A program made the position numbers and the translations under genes. Below the pieces are notes generated by a model that searched no databases, was not told the DNA's origin, and worked only from the letters and a program-made list of their open reading frames with translations. DNA of 64,000 bases from DATFVJ01 sp963851085 (GTDB lineage Bacteria > Actinomycetota > Actinomycetes > Streptosporangiales > Streptosporangiaceae): NCBI GenBank assembly GCA_963851085.1, contig CAWKNX010000015.1, positions 1 to 64,000 on the forward strand, written 5' to 3'. This document shows positions 24,473 through 35,330 of the stretch, one piece after another. Numbering within the stretch: position 1 is the first letter of the stretch; each line of letters starts with the position of its first letter.

Positions 24473-26070
24473 GGGGTGGCTCCCTTCACGGCGGTGGTCG
24501 TGGCCGGGGTGGTAACCGTCGGCGGTGGGTCAGTCGCGTGAACCTGCGTCATGGTGTGCCTAACGGCAGGATTGATGATGTTGAGCACGGGCTGCGGGTA
24601 GACACCGAGCGCAATGATCAAGGCGACCAGCGGGCCGACAGCCCATAGCTCGCGGGCCTTCAGGTCGGGCATCCCCTTGACCTCGTCGCGCGTGGGGCCG
24701 TTCATCGTCCGCTGGTACATCCACAGGATGTAGATCGCGGCGAGAATCATCCCAAGCGTGGCGAGGACGGCGGGCACCTTGTAACGGGTGAAGGTGCCGA
24801 CGAGCACGAGGAACTCGCTGACGAAGGTGTTAAGCCCGGGCAGTGAGAGCGTGGCGAGGCCACTGAGGAGGAAGACTCCGGCCAGAATGGGCGCCACCTT
24901 CTGCACACCGCCGTAGTCGGCGATCCGCTGCGATCCCCTGCGGGTAATCAGGAAGCCCGCGACCAGGAAGAGCGCACCCGTCGCGAACCCGTGATTGACC
25001 ATGTACAGTGTCGCGCCGGACTGCCCCTGCGTGGTCAGCACGAAGATGCCGAGCGCGATGAACCCGAAGTGCGACACGGACGTGTACGCGATCAGGCGCT
25101 TGATGTCGGTCTGCCCGATCGCCACGATCGCTCCGTACAGGATGCCGATCACGGCCAGCGTGATCACCAGTGGGGTGAAGTACTTCGCCCCCGCCGGGAA
25201 CAGTTCGAGGCAGTACCGCAGCATGCCGAAGGTGCCAACCTTGTCGAGCACGCCGACGAGCAGCACGGCCGCGCCTGGCTGCGCGGCCGTGGCCGCGTCT
25301 GGCAGCCACGTGTGGAAGGGCCAGAGCGGCGCCTTGATCGCGAACGCGACGAAGAAGCCCAGGAAAAGCCACTTCTGCGCGGGCAGGCTCAGCGGCAGGT
25401 GGGTGAGGTCGGTGAACAGGAACGTGCCCTTGGCGCCGCCGTGCGCGGAGTAGACATAAAGCGCGATGACCGCCACCAGCATCAGCAGGCCGCCGAGCAG
25501 GCTGTAGAGGAGGAACTTCACCGCCGCGTACTGGCGCTGGCCGACGCCGAAACTCCCGATCATGAAATACATCGGGATCAGCATCGCCTCGAAGAACACA
25601 TAGAACAGGAAGACGTCGGTCGCCACGAAGACACCGATAATCATCGTCTCGAGCACCAGCAGCAGCGAGAAGTAGGTCTTCACGCTGCGCCTGGGGCCGC
25701 CAGCGACGTCGGCGTCGTTCCAGGAGGCGAGTACGACAATGGGCATCAGCACGACGGACATCAGGACCAGGACGAGCGCGATGCCGTCCACGCCGACCGC
25801 GTAATGCACACCGAACTGCGGTATCCAGTTATAGATCTCGGTGAGCTGGAACTGCGGGCCGTTCGGCTTGAAGCGCAGCGCCGCGGCGATCGAGACGGCC
25901 AGCGTCGCGAGCGTGAACACCAGCGCGAGCCATTTGGCAAGAAGGGCACGCGCGTCCTGATCGGCGGGTGCGGCGGCGTCGCCTCCTGGCGCTGAAGGGA
26001 TGGCGGCGATCACCAGCGCGCCGACGAGCGGGATCGCACCCATGACGGTCAGCCACGGAAAATTGCTCAT
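24469..26070 (-). CDS. nuoM: NADH-quinone oxidoreductase subunit M
   Basis: Second antiporter-like proton-pumping subunit, 533 residues. It carries the conserved VLFYVFFEAMLIPMYFMIG (with the key glutamate), FAIKAPLWPFHTWLPDA (channel lysine) and KRLIAYTSVSHFGFIALGI segments. ATG 26070 (MSNFPWLTVMGAIPLVGA) is chosen over the longer open frame to 26259 because the extension has no family resemblance and contains a dispersed repeat. The stop overlaps nuoN. Intact. Confidence 0.93.
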   Translation of the reverse strand: MSNFPWLTVMGAIPLVGALVIAAIPSAPGGDAAAPADQDARALLAKWLALVFTLATLAVSIAAALRFKPNGPQFQLTEIYNWIPQFGVHYAVGVDGIALVLVLMSVVLMPIVVLASWNDADVAGGPRRSVKTYFSLLLVLETMIIGVFVATDVFLFYVFFEAMLIPMYFMIGSFGVGQRQYAAVKFLLYSLLGGLLMLVAVIALYVYSAHGGAKGTFLFTDLTHLPLSLPAQKWLFLGFFVAFAIKAPLWPFHTWLPDAATAAQPGAAVLLVGVLDKVGTFGMLRYCLELFPAGAKYFTPLVITLAVIGILYGAIVAIGQTDIKRLIAYTSVSHFGFIALGIFVLTTQGQSGATLYMVNHGFATGALFLVAGFLITRRGSQRIADYGGVQKVAPILAGVFLLSGLATLSLPGLNTFVSEFLVLVGTFTRYKVPAVLATLGMILAAIYILWMYQRTMNGPTRDEVKGMPDLKARELWAVGPLVALIIALGVYPQPVLNIINPAVRHTMTQVHATDPPPTVTTPATTTAVKGATP

Positions 26071-26117
26071 GCCCGCTGCCTCCCTCGCGGGCGGTCGGCC
26101 CTGGGGGGCCTCCCTTG

Positions 26118-26145
26118 GTCGTGCCGAAGGCGCGCCAAAAAGCAC
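26118..26145. repeat. dispersed GTCGTGCCG...GCAC repeat, copy 1
   Basis: Form GTCGTGCCGAAGGCGCGCC followed by AAAAAGCAC. Closely similar elements lie at 26198-26225, 56267-56294 and 56395-56423. GTGC and GCAC ends are complementary and enclose the GGCGCGCC palindrome. Confidence 0.65.
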
Positions 26146-26197
26146 TTCGGGAGGTGGGTCCCCGGCGCCGGGACACCGCATCGGCCGCTGGGCGTGC

Positions 26198-26225
26198 GTC
26201 GTGCCGAAGGCGCGCCAACCAGCAC
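26198..26225. repeat. dispersed GTCGTGCCG...GCAC repeat, copy 2
   Basis: Form GTCGTGCCGAAGGCGCGCC followed by AACCAGCAC, 80 bases from copy 1. The pair fills the 226-base gap between nuoL and nuoM, which are usually adjacent or overlapping in nuo operons. Confidence 0.65.
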
Positions 26226-26296
26226 ATTGCGGCGTTCGGCCCGGCGCCTGCGGCGGCACAACTCAGCCGAGGATGACAAGGGGCATCCCATTAGGG

Positions 26297-28245
26297 TCAC
26301 AGCCTCACCAGGAGCATGGCGGCGACGAAGAGCGCCGCGCCGAAGAACATCGACAGTGCGTAGGAGCGGACAAAGCCGTTCTGGATCCGGCGAAGGCGGC
26401 CCGACGAGCCACCCACGGCGGCGGCCAGCGAGTTGACCAGGCCGTCAACGCCGCGGTTGTCGAAGTACACCGACAGCCGGGTCAGCCACTGGCCGGGCCG
26501 CATCAAGACGGACTCGTTGAACGCGTCGCCGTACAGGTCCTTGCGTGCGGCGACGGTGGGGAAATGGCCCGCCGGCACCGCCCGCGGGACCTCGCGGCGC
26601 CCGTACATGGCCCACGCGATCAGGAAGCCGATCACGAGCATGCCGATCGCGGCGAACCCGTACGGCGAAACAATCTTGTCCGGGCGCAACGGCGGCGGCA
26701 CGACCGGGGCGAGGAACCTCACGAGGCGGCTGTTCAGGATCAGGAATCCGCCTTCGACGATCGAGCCGATGGCGAGCAGGATCATCGGCCACGTCATCAC
26801 CGGCGGCGACTCGTGCGGGTGCACGTCGGGATCCCGGCGTGGCTTGCCCGCGAAGGTCATGAACATCACCCGCGACATGTAGAAGGCGGTGACGCCCGCG
26901 CCGAGCAGCGCGGCACCGCCCAGGAGGAGGCCCGACGTGCCGCCCTTGTCGAAGGCGGCCTCGATGATCGCGTCCTTGGTGAAGAAGCCGGAGAATGGCG
27001 GCACGCCGATGATGGCGAGATAGCCGATACCGAAGGTGACGAACGTGATCGGCATGAGCCGGGTGAGCGCGCCGTAGCGGCGCATGTCCACGTCGTCGTT
27101 GTTGCCGTGCATGACCGAGCCAGCGCCGAGGAACAGGCAGGCCTTGAAGAAGCCGTGGGCGAGCAGCAGCGCGATGGCGTAGGCGTAGCCGGCCGGGCCG
27201 AGCCCGGCGCCGAGGAACATGTAGCCGATCTGGCTCATCGTCGAGCCGGCCAGCGCCTTCTTGATGTCGTCCTTGGCGCACCCGATGATCGCGCCGAAGA
27301 GCAGCGTGACCGCGCCTACGACCGTGACCGCCAGCCGCGCGTCCTGGGACAGGTCGTAGATCGGGTTGGAGCGGACGATCAGGTACACGCCGGCGGTCAC
27401 CATCGTGGCGGCATGGATCAGGGCCGACACCGGCGTCGGGCCCTCCATGGCGTCGAGCAGCCACGACTGCAGCGGAACCTGGGCCGACTTGCCGCAAGCG
27501 CCGAGCAGCAACAGCAGCCCTAGCGCCGTCACGACACCCTGGCTGGCCCCGCCGACGCTGCCGAACACGCCGGTGAATGACACCGTGCCGAACGTCGCGA
27601 ACATCAGCAGGATCGCGAGCGTCAGGCCCGACGTCGCCGACCCGGTTGGCCACGAACGCCTTCTTCGCCGCCGTTGCCGCGGTCGGCTTGAACTGCCAGA
27701 ACCCGATGAGCAGGTAGGAGGCGAGGCCCACGCCCTCCCAGCCGACGTAGAGCGCCAGGTAGTTGTCGGCGAGCACGAGTAGCAGCATCGCGGCGATGAA
27801 CAGGTTCATGTAGGCGAAGAAGCGCCGCCGGTCCGGGTCGTCCGGCCATGTAGCCGATCGAGTAGATGAGGATCAGCGAGCCGACCCCGGTGATCAGCAG
27901 GACGAAGCACATCGACAGCGGGTCGAGCAGCAGGCCGAGGTTGACGTGGAACCTGCCGACGGCGATCCAGGTGTACAGGTTCAGGTCCCTGCTGCGCTGC
28001 GACGCCGGATAGCCGAGCATGCGCGACGAAGGCGACCACGCCGTAGCAGAACGCCGCGAGCACGGTGGCGCAGCCGAGCAGATGCCCCCAGCGGTCGGCC
28101 CGCCGCCCGGCCAGCAGCAGCACCGCGGCGCCTGCGACCGGGAACGCGAGGAGCAGCCACGCCGCCGACTGGGCGCCCTGCGCAGGCAGCGGAGCCGTCA
28201 GCGCGGCGAGGGGGCGGCGCAGGCGAGACTCGTCACTGCCTGCAC
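26297..28245 (-). CDS. nuoL: NADH-quinone oxidoreductase subunit L (three frameshifts)
   Basis: Largest antiporter-like subunit with the long lateral helix, about 640 residues when the frames are joined. The pieces in order are LPAQGAQSAAWLLLAFPVAG to VAFVA, then MLGYPASQ to IYSIGYMAG after a shift near 28020, then DDPDRRRFFAYMNLFIAAML to VANRVGDVG after a shift near 27840, then LTLAILLMFATFGTVSF to the stop after a shift near 27640. Motifs include WEGVGLASYLLIGFW, GKSAQVPLQSWLLDAMEGPT and GSTMSQIGYMFLGAG. The likely start is the GTG at 28245, two bases after nuoK, though the first ten codons are also out of frame. All conserved parts survive, so sequencing error is more likely than decay. 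Confidence 0.88.
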
Positions 28246-28247
28246 TC

Positions 28248-28546
28248 CTAGTACTTCAGCAGGTTCGCGTCGTCCACCGACGCGGACCTGCGGGTGCGGA
28301 AGATTGCCATCAGGATCGCGAGCCCGACCACGACCTCGGCCGCGGCCACGACCATCACGAAGAACGCGATGACCTGGCCGTCCAGGTTGTGGTGCATCCG
28401 GGCAAACGCGACGAACGCCAGATTCGCGGCGTTGAGCATGAGCTCAACGCACATGAAGATCACCATGGCGTTGCGACGGATGAGCACGCCCGCGCCGCCG
28501 ATGACGAACAGGATCGCCGACAGCGCGATGTAGTGCGCGGGCTCAT
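28248..28546 (-). CDS. nuoK: NADH-quinone oxidoreductase subunit K (one frameshift near start)
   Basis: Small three-helix subunit, 99 residues expected. After the ATG at 28546 the continuous family sequence is PAHYIALSAILFVIGGAGVL, but it lies one frame away; adding one C to the run just after ATGAGC restores it. The rest, LIRRNAMVIFMCVELMLNAA to VDDANLLKY, is perfect and keeps the two conserved membrane glutamates. The ATG overlaps the nuoJ stop (ATGA). Confidence 0.9.
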
Positions 28547-29459
28547 GACGTCTCCACCTCGCCGCCCTCGCCGCCCGCCGGTGGGCTCGGCCTGGTCGTG
28601 AGTCCGCGGCAGCCTGCCCCCGGCGGCACCGGCCGCCGGCGGCAGCTGCCGCAGGGCACGCTCGCGGAGCGCGCCCCGGCCGGGAGCATCGGGCCCTCGG
28701 CCGCGCCGCCGTCGGCGGCCCGCGATCACCGGGCTTACCGACAGCTCCGATACCCGGCCATCAGGCAGCAGGGCCGGCCTGTCCACGGCATTATGGCGCG
28801 CATAGGTGCCTGGACCTGGCAGCGGCGCCGGGTGGCCACTGGTCAGCCGGCGCCTGGCGAGTTCGCGCTGCGTCGGCTTCGGCGTGATCCGCTCCCGGTG
28901 GGCGAGCACCATTGCGCCGAGAGCCGCCGTGATCAGCAGGGCGCTCGTTACTTCGAACGCGTACACGTACTTGGTGAAGATCAAGCGGGCGATGGACGGT
29001 GAGGTTTGCCGAACCAAACTGAGGCGCCGACCGCTGGTGACGCCGCCGAGCGCGGCATGGCCGACGGTCAGCAGCAGCAGGATGACCAGGGCGATCGCGG
29101 TCAGGCCAGCCGCCAGCCGCTGCCCCTTGATCGTCTCCACGAGGGAATCGGAGGCGCTCACGCCGACCAGCATCAACACGAACAGGAAGAGCATCAGCAC
29201 CGCGCCGGTGTAGACGATCACCTGGACGAAGGCGAGGAACGGCGCGCCCTGCGTCGCGTACAGCACAGCCAGCGAGAGCATGACGACGGCGAGCAGCATC
29301 GCGGCAGTGCACGGCCTTGCGCGAGACGATCATCCCGAGCGCGGCAAGCACCGCGAGCACCGCGAGCAGCCAGAAGGTGACCGCCTCGGCCGTGCTCGAC
29401 TGCCGTGGACGTGCCGCGGCCGCGGCGAGGTGATAAGGTAGGGCGACACGTGTGCTCAT
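28543..29459 (-). CDS. nuoJ: NADH-quinone oxidoreductase subunit J (frameshifted)
   Basis: Membrane subunit with five helices. It starts at ATG 29459 (MSTRVALPYHLAAAAARP) and reaches GMIVSRKAVH, then shifts near 29305 to MLLAVVMLSLAVLYATQG and FVQVIVYTGAVLMLFLFVLM. The actinobacterial C-terminal part TYARHNAVDRPALLPDGRVS is present. A further shift around 28650-28720 is needed to reach the stop that overlaps the nuoK start (frame ending GGEGGEVETS). The first shift is repaired by one extra base after CACTGC. Confidence 0.88.
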
Positions 29460-30008
29460 GTCGTGTCCTCGGTGTGCGTGCGCGCCAGGGGCGTGCCCGG
29501 TGACCCCGGCCCGGCCGAGGGCGTAGTAGTCCTTCTCGTCCGAGCCCAGGCGCATCGGGTGCGGAGGTGCTTCCATCCCCTGCTCAAGCGGGGCGAGCAA
29601 CTGCTCCTTGGTCCAGATGAGGCTCTCCCTGTTGTCATCGGCCAGCTCGTACTCGCCCGTCATGGTCAGCGCACGGGTCGGGCAGGCTTCGACGCACAGC
29701 CCGCACAGGATGCAGCGCAGGTAGTTGATCTGGTAGACGCGACCGTACCGCTCACCCGGCGAGTAGCGCTCGTCCTCGGCGTTGTCACCGCCCTCGACAT
29801 AGATCGCATCGGCCGGGCAGGCCCACGCGCACAGCTCGCAGCCGATGCACTTCTCCAGCCCGTCCGGCCATCGGTTGAGCTGATGCCGTCCGTGGAAGCG
29901 GGGCGCGGCGGGATGCCTTTCCTCCGGGTACTGGACCGTGTCGACCTTCTTGAACATCTCGTGGAAGGTGACACCGAACCCCTTGACCGGGTTCAGGAAA
30001 TCAAGCAC
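29456..30008 (-). CDS. nuoI: NADH-quinone oxidoreductase subunit I (one frameshift near end)
   Basis: Peripheral-arm ferredoxin-like subunit carrying clusters N6a and N6b. Both 4Fe-4S motifs are intact: CIGCELCAWACP and CILCGLCVEACP. The GTG at 30008 (LDFLNPVKGFGVTFHEMFKK) follows the Shine-Dalgarno AAGGAGG. Near 29490 the frame must change to give the end GTPLARTHTEDTT and a TGA overlapping the nuoJ ATG; one extra G in a GGG run does this. Everything else is normal for an actinobacterial NuoI. Confidence 0.92.
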
Positions 30009-30011
30009 CGG

Positions 30012-31508
30012 TCACCTCCTTAGCTGCACCGCTCGTTGCCTCGCTGCCGCGGCCCTGGCCGGCCTGCCCGGCGCGGCCGCCTGCGGCACGCCGACGCCCG
30101 GCGAGGGCGGCACGCCGACGCCGTGGTAGTGGGGAAGGTCGAGGGGTGGTACGGGGAATCCGGCCGCCATCGGGTCGGCTCTGAGCGCGGCGTCATCGGC
30201 CGCGTGCTGCTTCCGCCTCGGCCGAGCGCCGTCGCTGCACTCCCGACGTCCCAGACCCACCACACGGCGAAAAGGGTGACGAAGACGGCGCCGACGATCA
30301 GAGTAGGGGACCGGGCTGCCGCTCGTTCGCTGGATCGACCGGATCGCCGCGATCGACAGGATCCACGCCAGCGCGATGGGGATGAGGACCTTCCAGCCAA
30401 GCCTCATCAGCTGGTCGTAGCGGACGCGGGGCAGCGAGCCGCGGAGCCAGACGAAGGCGAACAGCAGGATGAGCACCTTGACCAGGAACCACAGCACCGG
30501 CCACCAGCCGCTGTTCGCGCCGGACCAGATGGCCGTGATCGGCCATACTGCCCGCCAGCCGCCGAGGAACAGCGTCGTCGCGAGCGCGGCCACGGTCGTC
30601 ATGTTGATGTACTCGGCGAGGTAGAAGAGCGCGAACTTCAGCGACGAGTACTCGGTATGGAAGCCCCCGACGATCTCGCCCTCGCCTTCCGGCAGGTCGA
30701 ACGGCAGCCGGTTGGTCTCGCCGACCATGGTCACGAGGTAGATGGCGAACGAACGGTAGCAACAGCACCGCGTACCAGGACGGCGCGTGCAGGGTGATGC
30801 CAGCCAGGTGGAATGGGCTGCCATGTGCCTGCGCGGCGACGATCTGCGGACGTGGAAAGTGATCCGGCATAGAGGAAGACGGCCACGAAGGACAGGCCCA
30901 TCGCGATCTCGTAGCTGATCACCTGAGCGGAGGACCGCAGGCCGCCGAGCAGCGGGTAGGGCGATCCGGACGACCAGCCCGCGAGCACGATGCCGTAGAC
31001 GCCTATCGAGCTCATGGCGAGCACGAGCAGCACCGCCACGGGAAGGTCGGTCAGTTGCAGCGGCGTCAGCACGCCGAAGATCGAGACCTACCGGGCCGAA
31101 CGGGATGATCGCGAAACTGATGAAGGCGGGTGTCACCGCAATCAGCGGCGCGAGGATGAACACCAGCTTGTGGGCGCCGAGCGGGACAATGTCCTCCTTC
31201 AGCGCCAGCTTGATCCCGTCAGCTACCGACTGGAGCAGCCCGAACGGCCCGGCGCGGTTAGGCCCCAGACGATTCTGCATGCGGCCGATCACGCGGCGCT
31301 CCGCCCAGATGGCGAACATCGTCATGAGCAGGAGGAAGACGAAGATGACAGACGGCCTTGAGGATGATCAGCCACCACGGTCATGGCCGAAACTCGCCAG
31401 CGTCGGATCCTGGGATCCCGGGGCGCAGCGGCCGTGCCGCGTGCGTGCCACGGCGCCGGCCACCATGTGCGCGATGCGCGCCTCCGGCGCGACGGCCAGG
31501 AAGTTCAT
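30012..31508 (-). CDS. nuoH: NADH-quinone oxidoreductase subunit H (about six frameshifts)
   Basis: Membrane subunit that forms part of the quinone site, about 480 residues when joined. It starts at ATG 31508 (MNFLAVAPEARIAHMVAG). Order of pieces: QDPTLASFGHD, WWLIILKAV, MTMFAIWAERRVIGRMQNRL, LPVAVLLVLAMSSIGVYGIV, SSAQVISYEIAMGLSFVAVF, HLAGITLHAPSWYAVLLL, FAIYLVTMVGETNRLPFDLP through VLILLFAFVWLRGSLPRVRY. Shifts lie near 31390, 31350, 31085, 30860, 30750 and 30310. The tail GFPVPPLDLPHYHG is typical of actinobacteria. Conservation throughout argues for sequence error. Confidence 0.85.
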
Positions 31509-34029
31509 TCGCCTCTCCCGACAGTCACCAGGGCACCGGCGTCGGCACCAAGCTCGCGGCGCACCGCGCAGCCAGCCGAATTGGCGGGTAGCCAGACCAC
31601 CCGGTCCGGCATCACGGTCACCTCGGCGGGCACGGTGATGGCGCCGCGCTCGGTCGTGATCGGTGATCTTGTCACCGTCAGCACGCTCCGATCTCGCGCC
31701 GCGGTCGCCGCCGACAGCCGCGCGGATACCGGCCGGGCGGTCCCGGCCAGGAACGGCTCGCCGTCCTGCATCCGTCCCGCATCGAGGAGCTGATGCCAGG
31801 TGGCGAGAATGGCCTCACCTGGACCCGGGTGCGCGGCGGACGGCGGCGGGCAGGCTCGGCGCGAGCGGCCGCGGCCCCTTCCACTGGCCGAGCCCCGCGA
31901 GCTCACGCCGCGCGGCGGCCGCGTCAGGCAACCCGAGGTGCACGTCCATCTCGTCGGCGACCACGTTGAGCACCTGGAGGTCGGACTGCGCGCCCGGCAC
32001 GTCGAGCACCCGGCCGAACGCGCCACCCCGGCCTTCCCAGTTCACGAACGTGCCCGGCTTCTCGCTCATGGCTGCCACGGGGAAGACGACGTCCGCGCGG
32101 TCGGTGACCGCGCTGGCCCGCAATTCCATGCTGACGACGAATGGCACGGCCTCGATCGCTTCGAGCGCGGCGCTGGGATCGGGCAGGTCACCCGGGTCGA
32201 CGCCGGCGATCACCAGAGCGCCGAGTTCGCCCGCGGCCGCGGCGGCGAGGATCTCGCCGGTGTCGCGCCCCGGCGTGTCCGGCAACGCCGCCACCGCCCA
32301 CGCGCGTGCCACCTCGGCACGTGCCTGCGGATCGGTCACCGGGCGCCCGACCGGCAGCAGACCCGGCAGGGCTCCTGCCTCCACCGCGCCGCGCTCGCCC
32401 GCCCGCCGCGGTATCCAGGCGAGACGCGCGCCCGTGGCCCGGGCGAGCCTGGCCGCGGCGGACAGCGCACCAGGGACGGTCGCGAGCCGCTCCCCCACCA
32501 GGATGACTGCCGCGCCGCGCTCGCCTCCGCACGGCCCGCGCCGCGCCCCTCCGGCGCGACCCTTGAGCAGCGCCGCCGCGGCGCGGCCCGCCTCAGTCCA
32601 GCCCGGACCCGATGATCAGGTTTCCGAGTATCTCGGCTTCCGCGCCGGGCAGCGACGTGATCAGCCGCACCGGACATTTTGCGCAGGCCCGCGAGTGACG
32701 AACGGCGCGATGGCGAATGTGCGCAGCCCCTCTCTTCCTGGCCGCCTTGCGCAATCTCAGGAAGACGATCGGCGACTCTTCTTCCGGCTCGAACCCGGCG
32801 AGCAGCACGACCGAGGCGTTTTCCAGGTGCGCGATAGCTGACCTCGATCCCACGGCCAGCCACCTCGGCGGCGATGAACTGGGCCTCTTCCGCCGAATGC
32901 GGCCGCGCACGCATGTCGATGTCGTTGCTGCCCAGGGCGATGCGGGCGAACTTCGCGTACGCGTAGGCGTCTTCGAGGGTGAGCCGCCCACCGGTGAGGA
33001 CACCGGCCCGGCCACGGGCGCGTGCGAGCCCGTCCGACGGCCACCGCGACAGCTTCTGCCCAGGAGGCTGGCACCAGGACGCCGTCATCGCCGCGGACCA
33101 GCGGGCTGACCAGCCGGTCGGGCTGCGTGGCGTAGGTGAAGGCCCACCGGCCCTTGTCGCAGTTCCACTCCTCGTTGACCTGCGGGTCGTTACCGGCCAG
33201 CCGCCGGGTGATCTTGCCGCGTCTGTGGTCGCTGCGGATGCGGCAGCCGGACGCGCAGTGCTCGCAGACGCCCGGCGTAGACACCAGGTCGAACGGGCGC
33301 GCCCGGAACCGGTAGGCGGCGCCCGTCAGCGCCCCGACCGGGCAGATCTGGACCGTGTTACCCGAGAAGTAGGACTGGAAGGGGTGGCCAGGCGCGATGG
33401 CGATCTGCTGCTCGGGGCCGCGCTCGAACAGCTCGATGAACGGATCGCCGGCGATCTGTTCGGAGAACCGGGTGCAGCGGGCGCACGAGACGCAGCGCTC
33501 CCGGTCGAGCAGCACCTCGGCTGGATAGCGGAACGGGCTTGGGGAATGTGCGCTTCGGATCGGTGAAGCGGGATCTCGCCCTGCCCATTGGCCATCGCCT
33601 GGTTCTGCAGCGGGCACTCGCCGCCCTTGTCGCACATCGGGCAGTCGAGCGGGTGGTTGATGAGCAGGAACTCCATTATCCCCGCGCTGAGCCTTCTCCG
33701 CTACCTGCGACGTCAGCTGCGTCCGCACCACCATGCCCTCGGTGCAGGTAGTGGTGCACGAGGTGAGCGGCTTGAGCTGGCCCTCCACCTCGACGAAGCA
33801 CTGGCGGCAGGCGCCTACCGGATCGAGCAGCGGGTGATCGCAGAACCGCGGGACCGGGATGCCGAGCAGTTCGGCGGCACGGATCACCAGCGTGCCCTTG
33901 GGCACCGCGATCTCGAAGCCGTCGATGGTCACCGTGATCGCGTCCGGCGGCCGCGGCGCCAGCGCGGACGGTCCGCCTGGCCTGCAGCGTCATAGGTCGC
34001 TCACCGCTCGGGTTCAGCTCTGTCGTCAT
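31505..34029 (-). CDS. nuoG: NADH-quinone oxidoreductase subunit G (at least eight frameshifts)
   Basis: Large iron-sulfur subunit of the peripheral arm, about 830 residues expected. The 2Fe-2S region (FCDHPLLDPVGACRQCFVEV), NHPLDCPMCDKGGECPLQ, the 4Fe-4S region DRERCVSCARCTRFSEQIAG, and CEHCASGCRIRSDHRRG are all visible but spread over three frames. Shifts lie near 33965, 33690, 33545, 33015, 32840, 32700, 32590 and 31850. The molybdopterin-like C-terminal domain follows (LGALVIAGVDPGDLPDP; FPVAAMSEKPGTFVNWEGRG). It starts at ATG 34029 (MTTELNPSGERPMTLQ) overlapping the nuoF stop, and ends overlapping the nuoH ATG. Confidence 0.85.
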
Positions 34030-35330
34030 CAGTGCTCAGCTCCACCAAACAAGGTGGCGGCGGCGGGGTCGAACGGGCAGCCGCCGCCCTTCAGGTGCTC
34101 GATGTACTCGTCACGGAAATACTGGATGGACGAGGTGACGGGGGAGGCCGCGCCGTCACCAAGCGCGCAGAACGCCCGGCCCAGGATGTTGCCACAGATG
34201 TCCAGGAGCTTCTCGAGTTCGTCCTCGGTGCCGTCACCACGTTCCAGCCGGGCGAGCACCCGCACCATCCAGTACGTGCCCTCACGGCACGGCGTGCACT
34301 TACCGCACGACTCGTGCTCGTAGAACTCGGTCCAGCGGAGCACGGCGCGCACGACGCAGGTGGTCTCGTCGAAGATCTGCAATGCCCGGGTGCCGAGCAT
34401 GGACCCGGCCGCGCCGATCGACTCGAAGTCGAGCGGCACGTCCAGATGCTCGTCGGTGAGCAGCGGCGTCGAGGAGCCGCCCGGCGTCCAGAACTTGAGC
34501 TTGTGGCCGGCCCGGACCCCGCCCGCGAGGTCGAGCAGCTCGCGGAGCGTCATCCCGAGCGGCCCTTCGTACTGGCCGGGGGTGGTGACGTGGCCGGACA
34601 GCGAGAAGATCCCGAATCCGGTGGATTTCTCCGTGCCGAGGCCGGCGAACCAGTCCGCGCCGTTCAGCACGATCGACGGCACGCTCGCGATCGACTCGAC
34701 GTTGTTGATCACTGTCGGGCGCGCGTACAGTCCCGCCACCGCCGGGAACGGGGGCTTCAGCCGCGGCTGGCCACGGTAACCCTCCAGGGAGTCGAGCAGC
34801 GCCGTCTCCTCACCGCAGATGTACGCGCCGGCCCCGGTGTGCAGGACCAACTCCAGGTGATAGCCGGAACCGAGGATGTCGCGGCCAAGGAAACCCGCCT
34901 CGTATGCCTCCTGATCGCGTTCTGCAGCCGCCGGATCACGTGCAGCACCTCGCCGCGCACGTAGACGAAGGCGCTGCTCGGCGCGGATCGCATACGAGGT
35001 GATCACCGCGCCCTCGATGAGCGAATGCGGGCTGGCAAGCATCAGCGGGGTGTCCTTGCAGGTGCCCGGTTCGGACTCGTCCGCGTTCACCACCAGATAG
35101 CGCGGCCCGTCGTCACCCTGCGGGATGAAGCCCCACTTCATTCCGGCCGGGAACCCGGCGCCGCCGCGGCCGCGGAGCCCAGAGTCCTTGATCATCTGAA
35201 TGATCTCAGCCGGTGGCAGCGTCAGTGCCTGCCGCAATGCCTGGTAACCGCCGTTGCGCTGATATCCGGCCAGGGTGAAAATCTCCGGTTCATCCCAGTG
35301 CGCGGTAAGTACGGGCGTGAGCGGGATCAC
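34029..35330 (-). CDS. nuoF: NADH-quinone oxidoreductase subunit F (short out-of-frame patch)
   Basis: NADH- and FMN-binding subunit with cluster N3, 433 residues. It shows GLRGRGGAGFPAGMKWGF, VVNADESEPGTCKD, GAYICGEETALLDSLEG and the cluster motif CGKCTPCREGTYW. Bases of about 34915-34985 are read out of frame: the expected FVYVRGEVLHVIRRLQNAI is found in a neighbouring frame, so two compensating indels flank it. GTG 35330 after AGGAGA is the start and overlaps the nuoE stop. Confidence 0.92.
   Translation of the reverse strand: MIPLTPVLTAHWDEPEIFTLAGYQRNGGYQALRQALTLPPAEIIQMIKDSGLRGRGGAGFPAGMKWGFIPQGDDGPRYLVVNADESEPGTCKDTPLMLASPHSLIEGAVITSYAIRAEQRLRLRARRGAARDPAAAERDQEAYEAGFLGRDILGSGYHLELVLHTGAGAYICGEETALLDSLEGYRGQPRLKPPFPAVAGLYARPTVINNVESIASVPSIVLNGADWFAGLGTEKSTGFGIFSLSGHVTTPGQYEGPLGMTLRELLDLAGGVRAGHKLKFWTPGGSSTPLLTDEHLDVPLDFESIGAAGSMLGTRALQIFDETTCVVRAVLRWTEFYEHESCGKCTPCREGTYWMVRVLARLERGDGTEDELEKLLDICGNILGRAFCALGDGAASPVTSSIQYFRDEYIEHLKGGGCPFDPAAATLFGGAEH

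Noticed and set aside
24991..27523. Long plus-strand frames (334 and 507 codons)
   Set aside because: Antisense to nuoM and nuoL; rich in His, Arg, Asp and Glu as expected for GC-rich shadows, with no motif.
26297..28245. Calling nuoL (and the other broken nuo genes) pseudogenes
   Set aside because: All conserved residues remain and breaks are single-base, several in homopolymers; sequencing error is favoured, so they are listed as CDS with shifts.
31663..32841. 392-codon plus-strand frame
   Set aside because: Antisense to nuoG; Ser/Arg/Pro-rich shadow.
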